Notes: generated by a model from the letters alone, not told the origin. Shown: positions 26,322-36,179, counted from the stretch's first letter. The stretch is DNA of 64,000 nt from an uncultured Agathobacter sp. (GCA_934365945.1 CAKRNE010000003.1:178262-242261); one strand, 5' to 3'. Program-made: numbers and translations.

Positions 26322-27122
26322 CTATTCTGCCGGAGTCTGCTCTGACGACTGTTCCGATGACTGCTCCGGTTCTGAATCAGGTGTCGGAGTTGGCTCTGGA
26401 TCAGGCGTCGGGGTTGGTTCTGGCTCCGGATCAGGCGTCGGGGTTGGTTCCGGCTCCGGATCAGGTGTTGGGGTTGGTTCCGGCTCCGGATCAGGTGTCG
26501 GGGTTGGTTCCGGCTCTGATGATGGAGTCTGTGGTGTTGTAGCCGGTTCAGAAGACGGCTGTGTAGTCCCAGATGTTGAACTATCAGACTTATTCTTTGT
26601 CTTCGTGCCACTTTTTGTATCTGTATTGTTCTTTGTATCAGATGTTGTCTTTTTTTTCTTATCAGATGATGAGTCATTGTCAGATTCATCAGCACTATCT
26701 GTATCCGTATCAGATGCCGACAAAGTAATACCTGCACTCTCAGCTTTTATATAAGCTGCTCGTCCATTGTACTCAACCATTACCCAACCGTTTGCATCAA
26801 CATCTCCAAGCGCCTTAACCTTCGTGCCCTTCTCTATACTTCCAAGCTGCGATGCATTTGCATCCGGCTTCGAATATATCACTGAGGTCTTTGCTATCTT
26901 TACAGTCTGTTCCTTTACATCTCCTAATGCAGCATTGGAAAAAGTGGTGTTTTCTGTATTTTCAGTTGATTCCGTCACCATTGTATCACTTTCAACTGTA
27001 TATCCTTTTGAGACAAACTCTGTATTTGAAGCCTTTTCTGTCTCATCCGGTCCGGCTCCACAGGCACAAATCATACAGCCTGCCGCTATAATTTGTGCCA
27101 TTAAAAAACATTTTTTATTCAT
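26322..27122 (-). CDS. SH3-domain lipoprotein with Pro-Glu-Pro-Thr repeat tail
   Basis: The 266-residue protein has a lipoprotein signal (MNKKCFLMAQIIAAGCMICAC; lipid Cys probably 16 or 20). A bacterial SH3-like domain lies at about 72-130 (VKIAKTSVIYSKPDANASQLGSIEKGTKV). A Ser/Asp/Lys/Thr-rich linker follows at 130-205, and the tail is made of ten-residue PEPEPTPTPD units. SH3 domains of this type often bind peptidoglycan peptides; the PEP tail is a rigid wall-spanning spacer. It is the first gene behind the strong promoter at 27152-27180 and so may head the polysaccharide operon. The repeat also gives long spurious frames on the other strand. Confidence 0.8.
   Translation of the reverse strand: MNKKCFLMAQIIAAGCMICACGAGPDETEKASNTEFVSKGYTVESDTMVTESTENTENTTFSNAALGDVKEQTVKIAKTSVIYSKPDANASQLGSIEKGTKVKALGDVDANGWVMVEYNGRAAYIKAESAGITLSASDTDTDSADESDNDSSSDKKKKTTSDTKNNTDTKSGTKTKNKSDSSTSGTTQPSSEPATTPQTPSSEPEPTPTPDPEPEPTPTPDPEPEPTPTPDPEPEPTPTPDPEPTPTPDSEPEQSSEQSSEQTPAE
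26397..26520. repeat. 30-bp tandem repeat coding for PEPEPTPTPD units
   Basis: About four copies of a 30-base unit (GGATCAGGCGTCGGGGTTGG and on to GGCTCC, read on the plus strand), differing by single bases. It encodes the Pro-rich tail of the SH3 lipoprotein and may vary in copy number between strains. Confidence 0.85.
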
Positions 27123-27151
27123 ATTTACCTCACTATCATATGTATTTACAA

Positions 27152-27180
27152 ATTATAACATATTTCACATCTGCATTCAA
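27152..27180 (-). promoter_or_regulatory. Strong promoter heading the polysaccharide locus
   Basis: TTGAAT (27175-27180) and perfect TATAAT (27152-27157) with a 17-base spacer, on the minus strand, directly after the PAP2 stop at 27182 and 29 bases before the SH3 lipoprotein ATG. This is the best promoter in the left half of the window. Confidence 0.75.
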
Positions 27181-27181
27181 C

Positions 27182-27718
27182 CTAATCAGCTACTCCCTTG
27201 CATTTTTTTGGTACTTTTTTCCTAAACACATAATTCATAAACACAGCCGACACCACTCCAAGCAAAGCTCCCGCAAGCACATCCGTTGGAAAATGCATGA
27301 AGTTGTACATCCTTGAAAATGCAATGAGTATCGCCATCACAAGCGCCGGTATTCCCATCCTCTTATCTATAAACATCAGCGTTACTGCTGCTGTTATGCC
27401 GTTTAACGTGTGTCCCGAGGGGAATGACGAATCAAACGGTATCATTACTATAAGGCTGACCGTTTCGTCTATCTGGAAAGGTCTTAATCTGTTTACAAGG
27501 TTTTTTATTATCAGATTGCCAACTATAAAGCCTAAGAGCTCTGCTGAAAGCATCTGCATGCCACCGCGCCGGTATTTTTTTGAGATGCATAGCACTACGG
27601 CTATTACAATCCACAGTAGTCCTGCGTTTCCAAGTGTGGATAAAAGCGCCATGATTTTGTCCAGAAACGGTGTCCTTATACCCTGAAGTGCATATAGGAA
27701 GTCAAATTCCCATTCCAT
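27182..27718 (-). CDS. PAP2 superfamily membrane phosphatase
   Basis: The 178-residue membrane protein has the three PAP2 motifs in order: KNLVNRLRP, FPSGH and SRMYNFMHFPTDV, the last with the catalytic His and Asp. About five hydrophobic segments surround them. Enzymes of this class remove phosphate from lipids such as undecaprenyl pyrophosphate or phosphatidate at the outer membrane face. A neighbouring polymer locus that uses the undecaprenyl carrier makes carrier recycling a likely job, but that is inference. It follows the parvulin gene by 46 bases with an AGGAG ribosome binding site. Confidence 0.9.
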   Translation of the reverse strand: MEWEFDFLYALQGIRTPFLDKIMALLSTLGNAGLLWIVIAVVLCISKKYRRGGMQMLSAELLGFIVGNLIIKNLVNRLRPFQIDETVSLIVMIPFDSSFPSGHTLNGITAAVTLMFIDKRMGIPALVMAILIAFSRMYNFMHFPTDVLAGALLGVVSAVFMNYVFRKKVPKKCKGVAD

Positions 27719-27764
27719 ATTTATACGCTCCTGTTCTTTTGAAGTTTTACATAGCAGTCAGAAC

Positions 27765-28769
27765 CTACTGCTTATCATCAGCTTCAAAGTATTTATTATA
27801 TATAGTAAAAAACGAGTTGGTTTTCAGATCGTTTTCATTTTTAATATCTATCGAATCCCAAAGCTGGCTGTTAAGCTCAAAGTCTGCATTTTTGACAAAA
27901 CGGTTATAGTCATTGTTAAACTGCTCCTGTTCTCTCTGCTGCAGTATTATTTCTTTGTTTTTCTCTGTCTTTTCCTCATCAAGCTTTGATATACATTTGA
28001 TAAAATAATATCCATCATCGGTCTTTATCATGTCAGAAACCTGACCATCGTTTAATTCAAATGCCACCGCCTCTACCTCGTCAGGAAGCGTGCCCTTGTC
28101 CACATAGACATCTGTCTGGTTGTCCTCGTTCGTGGTACCTGCAACCGTTGCGAAATCCTCTCCAGACGCAAGCTTTTCCTTTACGGTCTCAGCCTTGACT
28201 GCATCCTGTACAAATATTTTCTGAATGTGCATAACTCTCGCATCATCATCGCTCACTTCCGTATCCACTCCCTTTGCAAGGGAATTGTACAGCTTTTTTG
28301 CAATGGCATAATTGTCATATGCTTCCTCAACATCAGCCTGCGAAGCCCCGATAAAATCGCGCTCAGCATCCGAAAGAGATTTATAATATTCCTTTGCGGC
28401 TTCTGAAACTGCTTTCTTTTCTTTGTCAGTCAGAGCTATCTTTTTCTCACCGGCTATCGCAACCATACAGTACACTCTGGCAAGCTCGTCCACAGTGACA
28501 TCCTTTACGTATTTTTCAACCTTTGAAGCATCCTTTGTTTTATAAAGGTTTACCCCATACACATCTCCGTAAAGATTTTTGTAGTTTGCCAGATATAGCT
28601 TCGCCTCGGTTATATTGCATTTTTTCTTATCTATCACCAAAAGCGTGTGCCCGCCCGAGCTGTTGATGTCCATCACAATCTCCCTGCCACCGATGTTGCA
28701 GCCTGTAAGAACTGTTGCGGCTGTAAGCAGTACACACGCGATTTTCTTAAAATATTTCATCAGTCTCAT
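27765..28769 (-). CDS. Parvulin-type peptidyl-prolyl isomerase lipoprotein (PrsA/SurA-like)
   Basis: The 334-residue protein has a lipoprotein signal with TVLTGC (lipid Cys about 24). An alpha-helical chaperone region (about 50-175) precedes a parvulin-like domain at about 180-275 (RVMHIQKIFVQ, GEDFATVAG, FELNDGQVSDMIKTDDGYYFIKC). A helical C-terminus follows. PrsA-class proteins help fold secreted proteins between membrane and wall. The start sits directly after the stop of the small acidic gene (TAA then ATG); an alternative ATG three codons later is equally possible given the AAGGA position. Confidence 0.88.
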   Translation of the reverse strand: MRLMKYFKKIACVLLTAATVLTGCNIGGREIVMDINSSGGHTLLVIDKKKCNITEAKLYLANYKNLYGDVYGVNLYKTKDASKVEKYVKDVTVDELARVYCMVAIAGEKKIALTDKEKKAVSEAAKEYYKSLSDAERDFIGASQADVEEAYDNYAIAKKLYNSLAKGVDTEVSDDDARVMHIQKIFVQDAVKAETVKEKLASGEDFATVAGTTNEDNQTDVYVDKGTLPDEVEAVAFELNDGQVSDMIKTDDGYYFIKCISKLDEEKTEKNKEIILQQREQEQFNNDYNRFVKNADFELNSQLWDSIDIKNENDLKTNSFFTIYNKYFEADDKQ

Positions 28770-29033
28770 TTATCCTTCCACGATGAGAAATCTGCCGCTC
28801 GGAAGAGAAAACACTTCGCTCTGTTCAATAAGCTCATCATCGGACATGCCTGATATGTCAGCCCCTGCCTCATCGAAATAGTCTCTTACTTCCTTTATAT
28901 TTTTACATACGACAGCCATACAGTCCTCCAGAAATTCCTCTGCGGCCTCCGGTGTATCTGCAACATTCTCCGGAAAAAGCTGTGACTGATTCTCCAAAAA
29001 TGTATCTAATACCTCTTCATCATACTCGTACAT
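28770..29033 (-). CDS. Small acidic protein of unknown function
   Basis: The 87-residue protein is very acidic (MYEYDEEVLDTFLENQSQLF to SLPSGRFLIVEG) with no signal, Cys pair motif or membrane segment. A GGGAGG ribosome binding site precedes the ATG and it is tightly packed between addA (52 bases upstream) and the parvulin gene (0 bases), so it is a real gene. I do not recognise the family. Confidence 0.75.
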   Translation of the reverse strand: MYEYDEEVLDTFLENQSQLFPENVADTPEAAEEFLEDCMAVVCKNIKEVRDYFDEAGADISGMSDDELIEQSEVFSLPSGRFLIVEG

Positions 29034-29085
29034 ATAAGTTCCTCCCTGTGAATATGTTTATAAACTTAGACTATTATATAATATA

Positions 29086-32000
29086 TTACATATCAATGCC
29101 AATACTTTTCTGCAATCTGAATGAATATATAAGCTTTTCCTTAATCTCTGCATTCTTGTCACCCGCAGAAAATATCCTGCCAAGCGCATCCGCATACAGA
29201 TCAAGCTGTGTCTTATAGCGGTCTACAAGCTCATGCGCTTCATTCACTCTGTCTGTTTTGTAATCGAGAAGCACTATTTTATCATTTTCAAGCCAGAACG
29301 CATCTATAATTCCCTGCACCAGCACTCCGTCATAATCCATGACAAAAGGCTTCTCACGAAACAAATCGCCTCTTGCAGCAGCTTCAGCCATGCGTTCTCC
29401 TACATCCGATGCCACAAAGTGCTCTATGAGCTTTGGATTTACAAGCTTATACATTTCCTCCGCTATAAGCCCTTTTTCAAGCATTCTGTCCAGCTCCTGC
29501 TTCACGAACGTGCCTACACCTTCGCTGTCTGATGTATCAATGCCGCATATACTCTTAAAGTCCATGCATTCCATCACGCGGTGCATTGCAGTGCCTCGCA
29601 GTGTTCCCGGATTGATATCCGTCGTATTCTGCTCGAACGATGGCACATAAATCTCCTTCTCTTCCTGCAGAAACTCAGGAATTTCAGCCTCTTTTTCCGT
29701 GCTGTCATATTTTTCCACCATCGAATCGTGCTTGAGCTCTGATACTGAATATTTGCTCTTTTTGCTTATATCCGAGGCGTATGCATATTCAAAATCAAAG
29801 TCTGCTGCCATTTTTTCTGTGATTTCCCGACTGACCTTTGATATTCTGTCTGCAAGGGCCGCTTTTGATATATCATTTGAAGCCATATCAACAGCCCTTC
29901 TGGTTGCAAACTCTGTGGCATCGACCGTTGAAACCGTGTATTTATCAGGATAAGACAGCATTGCTGGAATTATCCAGTCCAGATAACAGCCTGCGCTCTC
30001 CCTCTGACCGAAGCTTATCGGCTGCCCTTTATTGACATTTCCGCGGTATTTTTCAAATGCCTTTTTTGCATTTGAAATACCACCTGTCAGTATGATTTTT
30101 TCCTTTGCTCTTGTCAAAGCCACATAAAGCACTCTAAGCTCCTCACCTGAGTCTTCTCTTTTGATGCGGCTTTCTATTTCATTTCTCACCAGTGATGGTC
30201 TTTTCGTCCTCGGACTTTTTGTCTTTTCAACAAGCCCCAGACCCAAGTCACTGTGTATGACAAGGTCTGATTTAAGCTCCTGTGTATTAAAGCCTTTGCC
30301 AAGCCCTGATACAAACACTATCGGAAACTCTAATCCTTTACTCTTGTGTATAGTCATGATGCGCACTACGTCATCATTCTCACCTGCCGTGTCGGCTTCA
30401 CCATAATCTATCTCATATTTCTGCTGTATGTCTATATATCTCACGAAATGAAAAAGTCCTTTATAGCTTGTCTTTTCATATGCCACAGTCATTTCTATGA
30501 GCATATCTATGTTTTGTCTGCGCTTTTTGCCGGCCGGCATGGCAGAGGCATAGCTGTAAAAGCCGGTTTCATCAAGTATCATATACAAAAGCTCATGGAT
30601 TGGTGTATCTGCAACTGCAGCGCGCAGCCTTCCATAAATCTCATTAAAGCGCCTAAGCTTTTCATCCTCATAGTCCGCTTCGCCTGCCATTGCCTTAAGT
30701 GCCGCCTGAGCAAAGCTCTCCCCGGGATAAAATGCCTTAATCTGTGCAAGCTCCTCATCATCGAGCCCGACAATAGGGGAGGCAAGCACTGCTGCCATCG
30801 GTATATCCTGTAGTGGATTGTCCAATATACGAAGCATCGACAAAATCACCTGTATTTCATAAGAAGAGAAATATCCTGTATTTGACTCAACATGTGCCGG
30901 AATATCACAGTCCTTGAGCACCTGTGATACCGTATTGCCCCAGCTTGCAACGCTTCTGGACAGTATCACAATATCCCTGTATTGCGGACTTCTAAGCTCA
31001 CCGGTCTCCTTGTCTGTTACTTTGCCACAGGCCATAAGCTCCTTTATGCGGTTTGCTATCATCAAAGCCTCTATCTGAACCTTATCTCCCTCCTCATCCT
31101 CTACAATATCTGAAAGCTCCTCGTCCTTATAATCCACCAAAAGAAGCTCCGGCTTCATATCCTCATCTGCCTCAGGATAGCCTGCTCCCGGATACAGTGC
31201 TGCATCATCATCGTACTGCACCTTGCCCAAATCTGCCGCCATAATTTTGTAGAAAATATCGTTAGTGAAATCTAACACCTGAGTCCTGCTTCGGAAATTT
31301 TTGTGCAGGTCTATCCTCTGATGCTCACTGTCATCAGTCGTGTACAAATTATATTTTTCCATAAAAAGCTCAGGACGTGCCATTCTGAACCTGTATATGC
31401 TCTGCTTTACATCGCCTACCATAAACATGTTGTTTTTGCCATGCCGTTCTCCCGATACAGCCCTTAAAAGATCCTCCTGCACCTGATTTGAATCCTGATA
31501 CTCATCTATCATGATTTCCTCAAAATGCTCCGAGAAATCCTTCGCCGTCTCTGTAGGCATGAGTGTATCCTCATCAACAAGAATACGCAATGCAAAATGC
31601 TCAATATCAGCGAAATCAAACACTCTCTTTTTTATTTTTTTTGCTTCCATCACCTCATAAAACTCAAGGGACAGTCTGATAAGCTCCTCAATGAACGGTT
31701 TCTGTCTCACAAGCTGCTCATACATAAGCTCAATGGACATGCAAAAATACTTCTTCTGAATGCCATCCACCTTCTTTTTGGCTTCATCACGCATACTTTT
31801 TATTCTATCCTTGAGCTTCGCATCACCGTCAAATTTTTTTATTATGGCTATCCTGCCAAATGCTATTTTTTTCACAAGTGCCTGTAAGCTGCTGTAATCC
31901 TCTGCCTCATCCAAGCCCTCAAAAAGCTTTAAATCATCCGTAAGCGTTATGGCATATTTTTCAAGTCCTACGGTATTTAACGCAAGACTTCTTGCCTGTT

Positions 32001-32697
32001 CAAGCTCCTGCACAGCCTCATATATCAAAACCCTGCAGTAGTCTGTAAGCTCCTTTATCACCTCTGACACTTCAAATTCCTGTACAGATGCCACCTCATA
32101 TAAGCCAGACAGACCGCTAATCCATTTTTTAGGCCAGGATGAGCTTCCTGCCTTATGGTATATAGCCTCTATCATTTCTCTGACTGCTGCATCACTTCGT
32201 CCTTTGCTGTAGGTATCCACCAGGTTTAGAAATGCCTCATTATCCTGTCTTTTATAATTTTCCTCAAATACCTCCGACAGTGCATCCTTTAGCATAAGCT
32301 TAAGCTCCGCCGGGTCTGCAATTCTGAAATCCGGGTCCAGATTAATCTGTGCAAAATTGTTCTGCACCACAAAAAGACAAAATGAATCAATTGTTGTGAT
32401 AAGCGCATTGTGAACAAGTGTCGCCTGTTTTTGCAGATTTTCATCGTCAGGTGTCTTTTGCAGCCTTGCTTCTATCGCGCGGCTTACACGCTCACGCATC
32501 TCTGCTGCAGCCGCCTTTGTAAATGTCACCACAAGCATTCTGTCGATGTCTACCGGGGGATCATCCACACATATTCTGTTTACGATTCTCTCAACAAGCA
32601 CCGCTGTTTTGCCGGAGCCTGCTGCAGCCGAAACAAGTATATCCCTGTCTCTTAAATCTATAACCTTTTTCTGTTCACTGGTCCATTCTACACTCAT
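29086..32697 (-). CDS. addA: ATP-dependent helicase/nuclease subunit A
   Basis: The 1203-residue protein is a UvrD-like helicase with Walker A ILVSAAAGSGKTAVLVERI at the N-terminus, DEYQDSN (motif II), VRIMTIHKSKGLEFPIVFV, LYVALTRAKEK, and a C-terminal RecB-type nuclease (LVQGIIDAFW and IVLLDYKTDRV with the Asp-Lys pair). With AddB it forms the complex that processes double-strand DNA ends for recombination at Chi-like sites. Start overlaps the addB stop by four bases (ATGA). Length and motif order are normal for Clostridia. Confidence 0.97.
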   Translation of the reverse strand: MSVEWTSEQKKVIDLRDRDILVSAAAGSGKTAVLVERIVNRICVDDPPVDIDRMLVVTFTKAAAAEMRERVSRAIEARLQKTPDDENLQKQATLVHNALITTIDSFCLFVVQNNFAQINLDPDFRIADPAELKLMLKDALSEVFEENYKRQDNEAFLNLVDTYSKGRSDAAVREMIEAIYHKAGSSSWPKKWISGLSGLYEVASVQEFEVSEVIKELTDYCRVLIYEAVQELEQARSLALNTVGLEKYAITLTDDLKLFEGLDEAEDYSSLQALVKKIAFGRIAIIKKFDGDAKLKDRIKSMRDEAKKKVDGIQKKYFCMSIELMYEQLVRQKPFIEELIRLSLEFYEVMEAKKIKKRVFDFADIEHFALRILVDEDTLMPTETAKDFSEHFEEIMIDEYQDSNQVQEDLLRAVSGERHGKNNMFMVGDVKQSIYRFRMARPELFMEKYNLYTTDDSEHQRIDLHKNFRSRTQVLDFTNDIFYKIMAADLGKVQYDDDAALYPGAGYPEADEDMKPELLLVDYKDEELSDIVEDEEGDKVQIEALMIANRIKELMACGKVTDKETGELRSPQYRDIVILSRSVASWGNTVSQVLKDCDIPAHVESNTGYFSSYEIQVILSMLRILDNPLQDIPMAAVLASPIVGLDDEELAQIKAFYPGESFAQAALKAMAGEADYEDEKLRRFNEIYGRLRAAVADTPIHELLYMILDETGFYSYASAMPAGKKRRQNIDMLIEMTVAYEKTSYKGLFHFVRYIDIQQKYEIDYGEADTAGENDDVVRIMTIHKSKGLEFPIVFVSGLGKGFNTQELKSDLVIHSDLGLGLVEKTKSPRTKRPSLVRNEIESRIKREDSGEELRVLYVALTRAKEKIILTGGISNAKKAFEKYRGNVNKGQPISFGQRESAGCYLDWIIPAMLSYPDKYTVSTVDATEFATRRAVDMASNDISKAALADRISKVSREITEKMAADFDFEYAYASDISKKSKYSVSELKHDSMVEKYDSTEKEAEIPEFLQEEKEIYVPSFEQNTTDINPGTLRGTAMHRVMECMDFKSICGIDTSDSEGVGTFVKQELDRMLEKGLIAEEMYKLVNPKLIEHFVASDVGERMAEAAARGDLFREKPFVMDYDGVLVQGIIDAFWLENDKIVLLDYKTDRVNEAHELVDRYKTQLDLYADALGRIFSAGDKNAEIKEKLIYSFRLQKSIGIDM

Positions 32698-35600
32698 GAC
32701 TTGTCTCCATACTCATTTTTGTGTTCAAGCGCCGCTGTCTGTGTGCGCATTCTTTCAAGCACATCATCCTTTTTGTCACCGTTATATGTTCTGTCTGCGA
32801 AGCCCGGCAGCCTTGAATCATGCCTGCATATAGACTCAAACGCGCAATATGCACAGCTATCCATCTTTTTGTTCTTTATAGGATTGACATCCACACAGCC
32901 GTCATAGATGTCTTTTGCAATCTCCTTAAGCTTTGCGCGCGCAAAGCGTGTTATTACCTCAAACTCCTCACCTGATGCAACCTTTGAATATGCATTTGGC
33001 GTCTGATCCTTTTTTAAGGTGACAGGAATGACATCCGAGCTTTTTTCGAAATCACTGTCCATGCCCCTATACGCCTTTTCATCCGAATTGATGAGTCCGT
33101 CCGGTTTTAGCTGCCTGAGTATCATCTGATTGATATCGTCCTCAGAAAGTTCCTCGTCCGGCGGAACATCCTTAAGGTCAATCACAGGATCATCTATGTG
33201 ATAATACAGCATTCCTCCCGGCTCCACAGAAAGAGCAGGCAGTGCCTCCTCCTTTTGCGACATCACTGCATCCATATACACCGCAAGCTGCAGCTGTGTC
33301 CCATAATATAGCTTCACCAGGTCAAATACTGTCTTTCCTGACTTGTAATCCAGCACTTTGATAAACATTCTGCCATCGTCTGTGTAGGTATCCGTCCTGT
33401 CTATCCTTCCCTTTATATCAACTCTGACGTCCCCCTCCATATCAAGACTCTCGTAAAAATCAAACTCAAACTTCTCCGGCACGAAGCTGCCCTTTCGTAT
33501 CTGAGCCGTAAGCGCCCATACCGTCTGTCTGAAAACTGCCTTCATATGGCTGACCGTGTGCAGGCTTTCCGCCGTATCAAATATTCCATAGGCTGCATAC
33601 TCGTTGATCACCTCATCTATTGACTCATCGGAAAGCTCCTTTCTAAGCTCATCCGACACATTAAACCAGTCAGCATTTTCTTTATCAAGCTTCCTGCTGT
33701 ATTTTTCCAATGCCTCATGATATATATTTCCCATATCCATTGATGAGAATCCGCTCTCCTCGCGTTCCTTAAGTCTCAGTCCATAATTCAGGAAATGAGC
33801 ATATGCACACCTTGCAAACTGTTCAAAACGCGTGATGCTGCCCTCCATATGCCTGCCATATATGCTTCTTGCCACATTACGGCTTATCGGATCCTTGGAA
33901 TAATGCTCAAACCTTGCCTCGATGAGCTTCTCCACAGCATTTTCCTTAACATATCCTTTATCATATTCTTTATCATTTGTTTTATCATCTGCTTCATTAC
34001 CGGCCTCATCATCCGTGGCGTTTTCGTCATAAAGCAGCAGTGCTGCCGCAATCTCACACCATCTGTCATCCACCTCGTTTGACAGCAGATAGTCCATGGC
34101 ACTTCTTTTGCTTGAAAGATCCACAAGCTGCTCTACATCCTCTGTTTCCGTCACGACAAGCTTTGGAAACATTCCCTTCAGTATACCTATGAGATACGAA
34201 GGCTGGGCAGCCTTTTTCTCGCTGTCAAGCCTCGTGTAGCTGATATAAAGCTCCTTAGATGGCTTTGTCATGTTCAGATACAGATAAAACCTCTGTATAA
34301 ACGCCTGCTCCCTGGCACCCGGCGCAAGCTCTATATCCATCTCCTTAAGTGATTCTCTCTCATACTGTGATATGATGCCGCCTCTTCCTGCTGCCTTTGG
34401 CACAATCCCATCATTCACACCTGCAAAAAACATGACCTTTATGTTGGTCAGACGTGTTCTCTCAATATCTCCGATGGTCACTGTATCGTATCCCGGCGGT
34501 ATGACTGCCACCTCTGCTGCATCAAGCCCCGCATCCAGTATCTGTGTAAATTCCTCAGCATCCATGCACTCGTCACCAAGCACCGCCACATATTTTTCAA
34601 AGAGCTGCATGACTATTTTGTATATCTGTCCATATTCCTTTGATGCGGTCTGATCTCCTGCTTCAAGCAGTGTCTGTTCCTTTTTTGCAAGCTTATCAGG
34701 TATATCAAGTGAAACCGTCAGATTGTATATAGCAAGCACATAGTCCTTTACCGTTGAGTTTTTATCGGAAAATACCTGATATACCGGCTTTAACAGCTCT
34801 ATTATATACTCCCTGCTTTTGTTTAAAAGCTCAAGGTCATAGCATGCCTTATTCTTTGGCAGTCTGACCCACTTTTTGTCCCATGCGCTTTTGCCTCTCA
34901 CGCCACAGGCGAGCACGTAGTTTTCAAGTACGTCTATTTTACTGTCCGAAAGCTTACTAAAGCCGCATCGCAAAAATCTAAACACCGAATCAGCGGAAAA
35001 ATTCTGTGCCACAATATCCGGAATGGATCTGATAAACTCAATAAACGGATGAAAAAGTATCTCCTGTGTGGCATCGATAAAGTAGGGAATATTGTATTTG
35101 TCAAATATCTCCCGCACATAACCGGCATATATATTCACATCTCCCGTGACTATCGCAATATCACGATAACGCAGGTTTTCATTCCTCACGAGCTCATTAA
35201 TTCTTCTGGCTATCATTGTCAGCTCCTGCTTTGGGTCACGCAGACAGTCTATATGAATGTGCTTTGGTGCTTTTTCAAAGGCATGCCTGCTTTTTCTAAA
35301 AAGCTGCTGCTCCATAAAGCCTAACTCCTCATTTTCTGCCAATCTGTAATTTTTATCAAGGATAATTGGTTCCTCAACCTCTATTCCATAGAACGCAGCC
35401 ATTTCGGTGAGTGATTTTACTGTCCTTTTGGGCATGTCAAACAGCTCATGCATGCCCCTGCTCTTAAAAATATCCTCACGACAGTCTATTGTGAGTGTGA
35501 CATATATTTTCTTTGAAATGACAAAGAGCTTTTTCATAAGCTGATTCTGTATAGGTGTAAATCCTGTAAATTCATCAAATGCAATGACTGAATTCCTAAG

Positions 35601-36179
35601 AATAGCAGACTCCTCTGCCACATTGCAAAGCACATTTAGTATTTCCTCTGCAGTGATATATTTGTCCTGCATGAACTTCTCAAATGCCTCATACAGCACA
35701 AGTACATCCTTAAGCTTACCGGAAAGCGCATCTGAAAGCCTGCCGGAGGCAATATATCCTTCAAGGTCCTGGGGCGATATATTGTACTGCACAAGCTCAG
35801 AAAGGAGCGACTTCACCTCGCTTATATAGCCGATACGGTTTAAGTTTCTGCCTATCACACCAAGCTTATCCGCCTCCTGTCCCGCGAGCTTCCTGAGCAC
35901 CAGGTTTTTACCGGTCTCCTCCAGCACCGTAAGCCTCGTGATTCCAAGCTCATCAAACACTCTGTAGGCCAGGCGCTTAAAGCTTAATACGTCTATATTC
36001 ATGATGGCTTTGTTCTCCGACAAATCCACAAGCTGTCTCTGTGTCTGCATTGTAAACTGCTCGGGCACTATGACAAGATAATTGTCCCTCGGGTTTGCCT
36101 TTGCCTCTTTGACTATCCTGTTAAATAGATATTTTGTTTTTCCGTTTCCTGAATTACCTGTGATAAACTGTAATGACAT
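32694..36179 (-). CDS. addB: ATP-dependent helicase/deoxyribonuclease subunit B
   Basis: The 1161-residue protein begins MSLQFITGNSGNGKTKYLF with a Walker A, and ends with a RecB-like nuclease (VDIKGRIDRTD, KVLDYKSGKTVFD) and the Fe-S cysteines (DSCAYCAFESICRHD, plus an upstream Cys in the SITRFEQFARCAYAHF segment). This is the AddB subunit. The ribosome binding site GGAG (36187-36190) lies inside the 3' arm of the terminator-like hairpin that follows the chemoreceptor gene, so transcripts that read in from upstream may be poorly translated. Confidence 0.96.
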   Translation of the reverse strand: MSLQFITGNSGNGKTKYLFNRIVKEAKANPRDNYLVIVPEQFTMQTQRQLVDLSENKAIMNIDVLSFKRLAYRVFDELGITRLTVLEETGKNLVLRKLAGQEADKLGVIGRNLNRIGYISEVKSLLSELVQYNISPQDLEGYIASGRLSDALSGKLKDVLVLYEAFEKFMQDKYITAEEILNVLCNVAEESAILRNSVIAFDEFTGFTPIQNQLMKKLFVISKKIYVTLTIDCREDIFKSRGMHELFDMPKRTVKSLTEMAAFYGIEVEEPIILDKNYRLAENEELGFMEQQLFRKSRHAFEKAPKHIHIDCLRDPKQELTMIARRINELVRNENLRYRDIAIVTGDVNIYAGYVREIFDKYNIPYFIDATQEILFHPFIEFIRSIPDIVAQNFSADSVFRFLRCGFSKLSDSKIDVLENYVLACGVRGKSAWDKKWVRLPKNKACYDLELLNKSREYIIELLKPVYQVFSDKNSTVKDYVLAIYNLTVSLDIPDKLAKKEQTLLEAGDQTASKEYGQIYKIVMQLFEKYVAVLGDECMDAEEFTQILDAGLDAAEVAVIPPGYDTVTIGDIERTRLTNIKVMFFAGVNDGIVPKAAGRGGIISQYERESLKEMDIELAPGAREQAFIQRFYLYLNMTKPSKELYISYTRLDSEKKAAQPSYLIGILKGMFPKLVVTETEDVEQLVDLSSKRSAMDYLLSNEVDDRWCEIAAALLLYDENATDDEAGNEADDKTNDKEYDKGYVKENAVEKLIEARFEHYSKDPISRNVARSIYGRHMEGSITRFEQFARCAYAHFLNYGLRLKEREESGFSSMDMGNIYHEALEKYSRKLDKENADWFNVSDELRKELSDESIDEVINEYAAYGIFDTAESLHTVSHMKAVFRQTVWALTAQIRKGSFVPEKFEFDFYESLDMEGDVRVDIKGRIDRTDTYTDDGRMFIKVLDYKSGKTVFDLVKLYYGTQLQLAVYMDAVMSQKEEALPALSVEPGGMLYYHIDDPVIDLKDVPPDEELSEDDINQMILRQLKPDGLINSDEKAYRGMDSDFEKSSDVIPVTLKKDQTPNAYSKVASGEEFEVITRFARAKLKEIAKDIYDGCVDVNPIKNKKMDSCAYCAFESICRHDSRLPGFADRTYNGDKKDDVLERMRTQTAALEHKNEYGDKS

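Noticed and set aside
26197..26754. Plus-strand frame of 185 codons rich in Gly, Val and Ser
   Set aside because: It is the antisense image of the 30-bp repeat coding the Pro-rich tail of the lipoprotein; it has no ribosome binding site and overlaps two real genes.
29034..29085. Promoter for the small acidic gene
   Set aside because: A TATAAT is present but the only -35 candidates are at spacings of 12 or 19 bases, so I do not list it.
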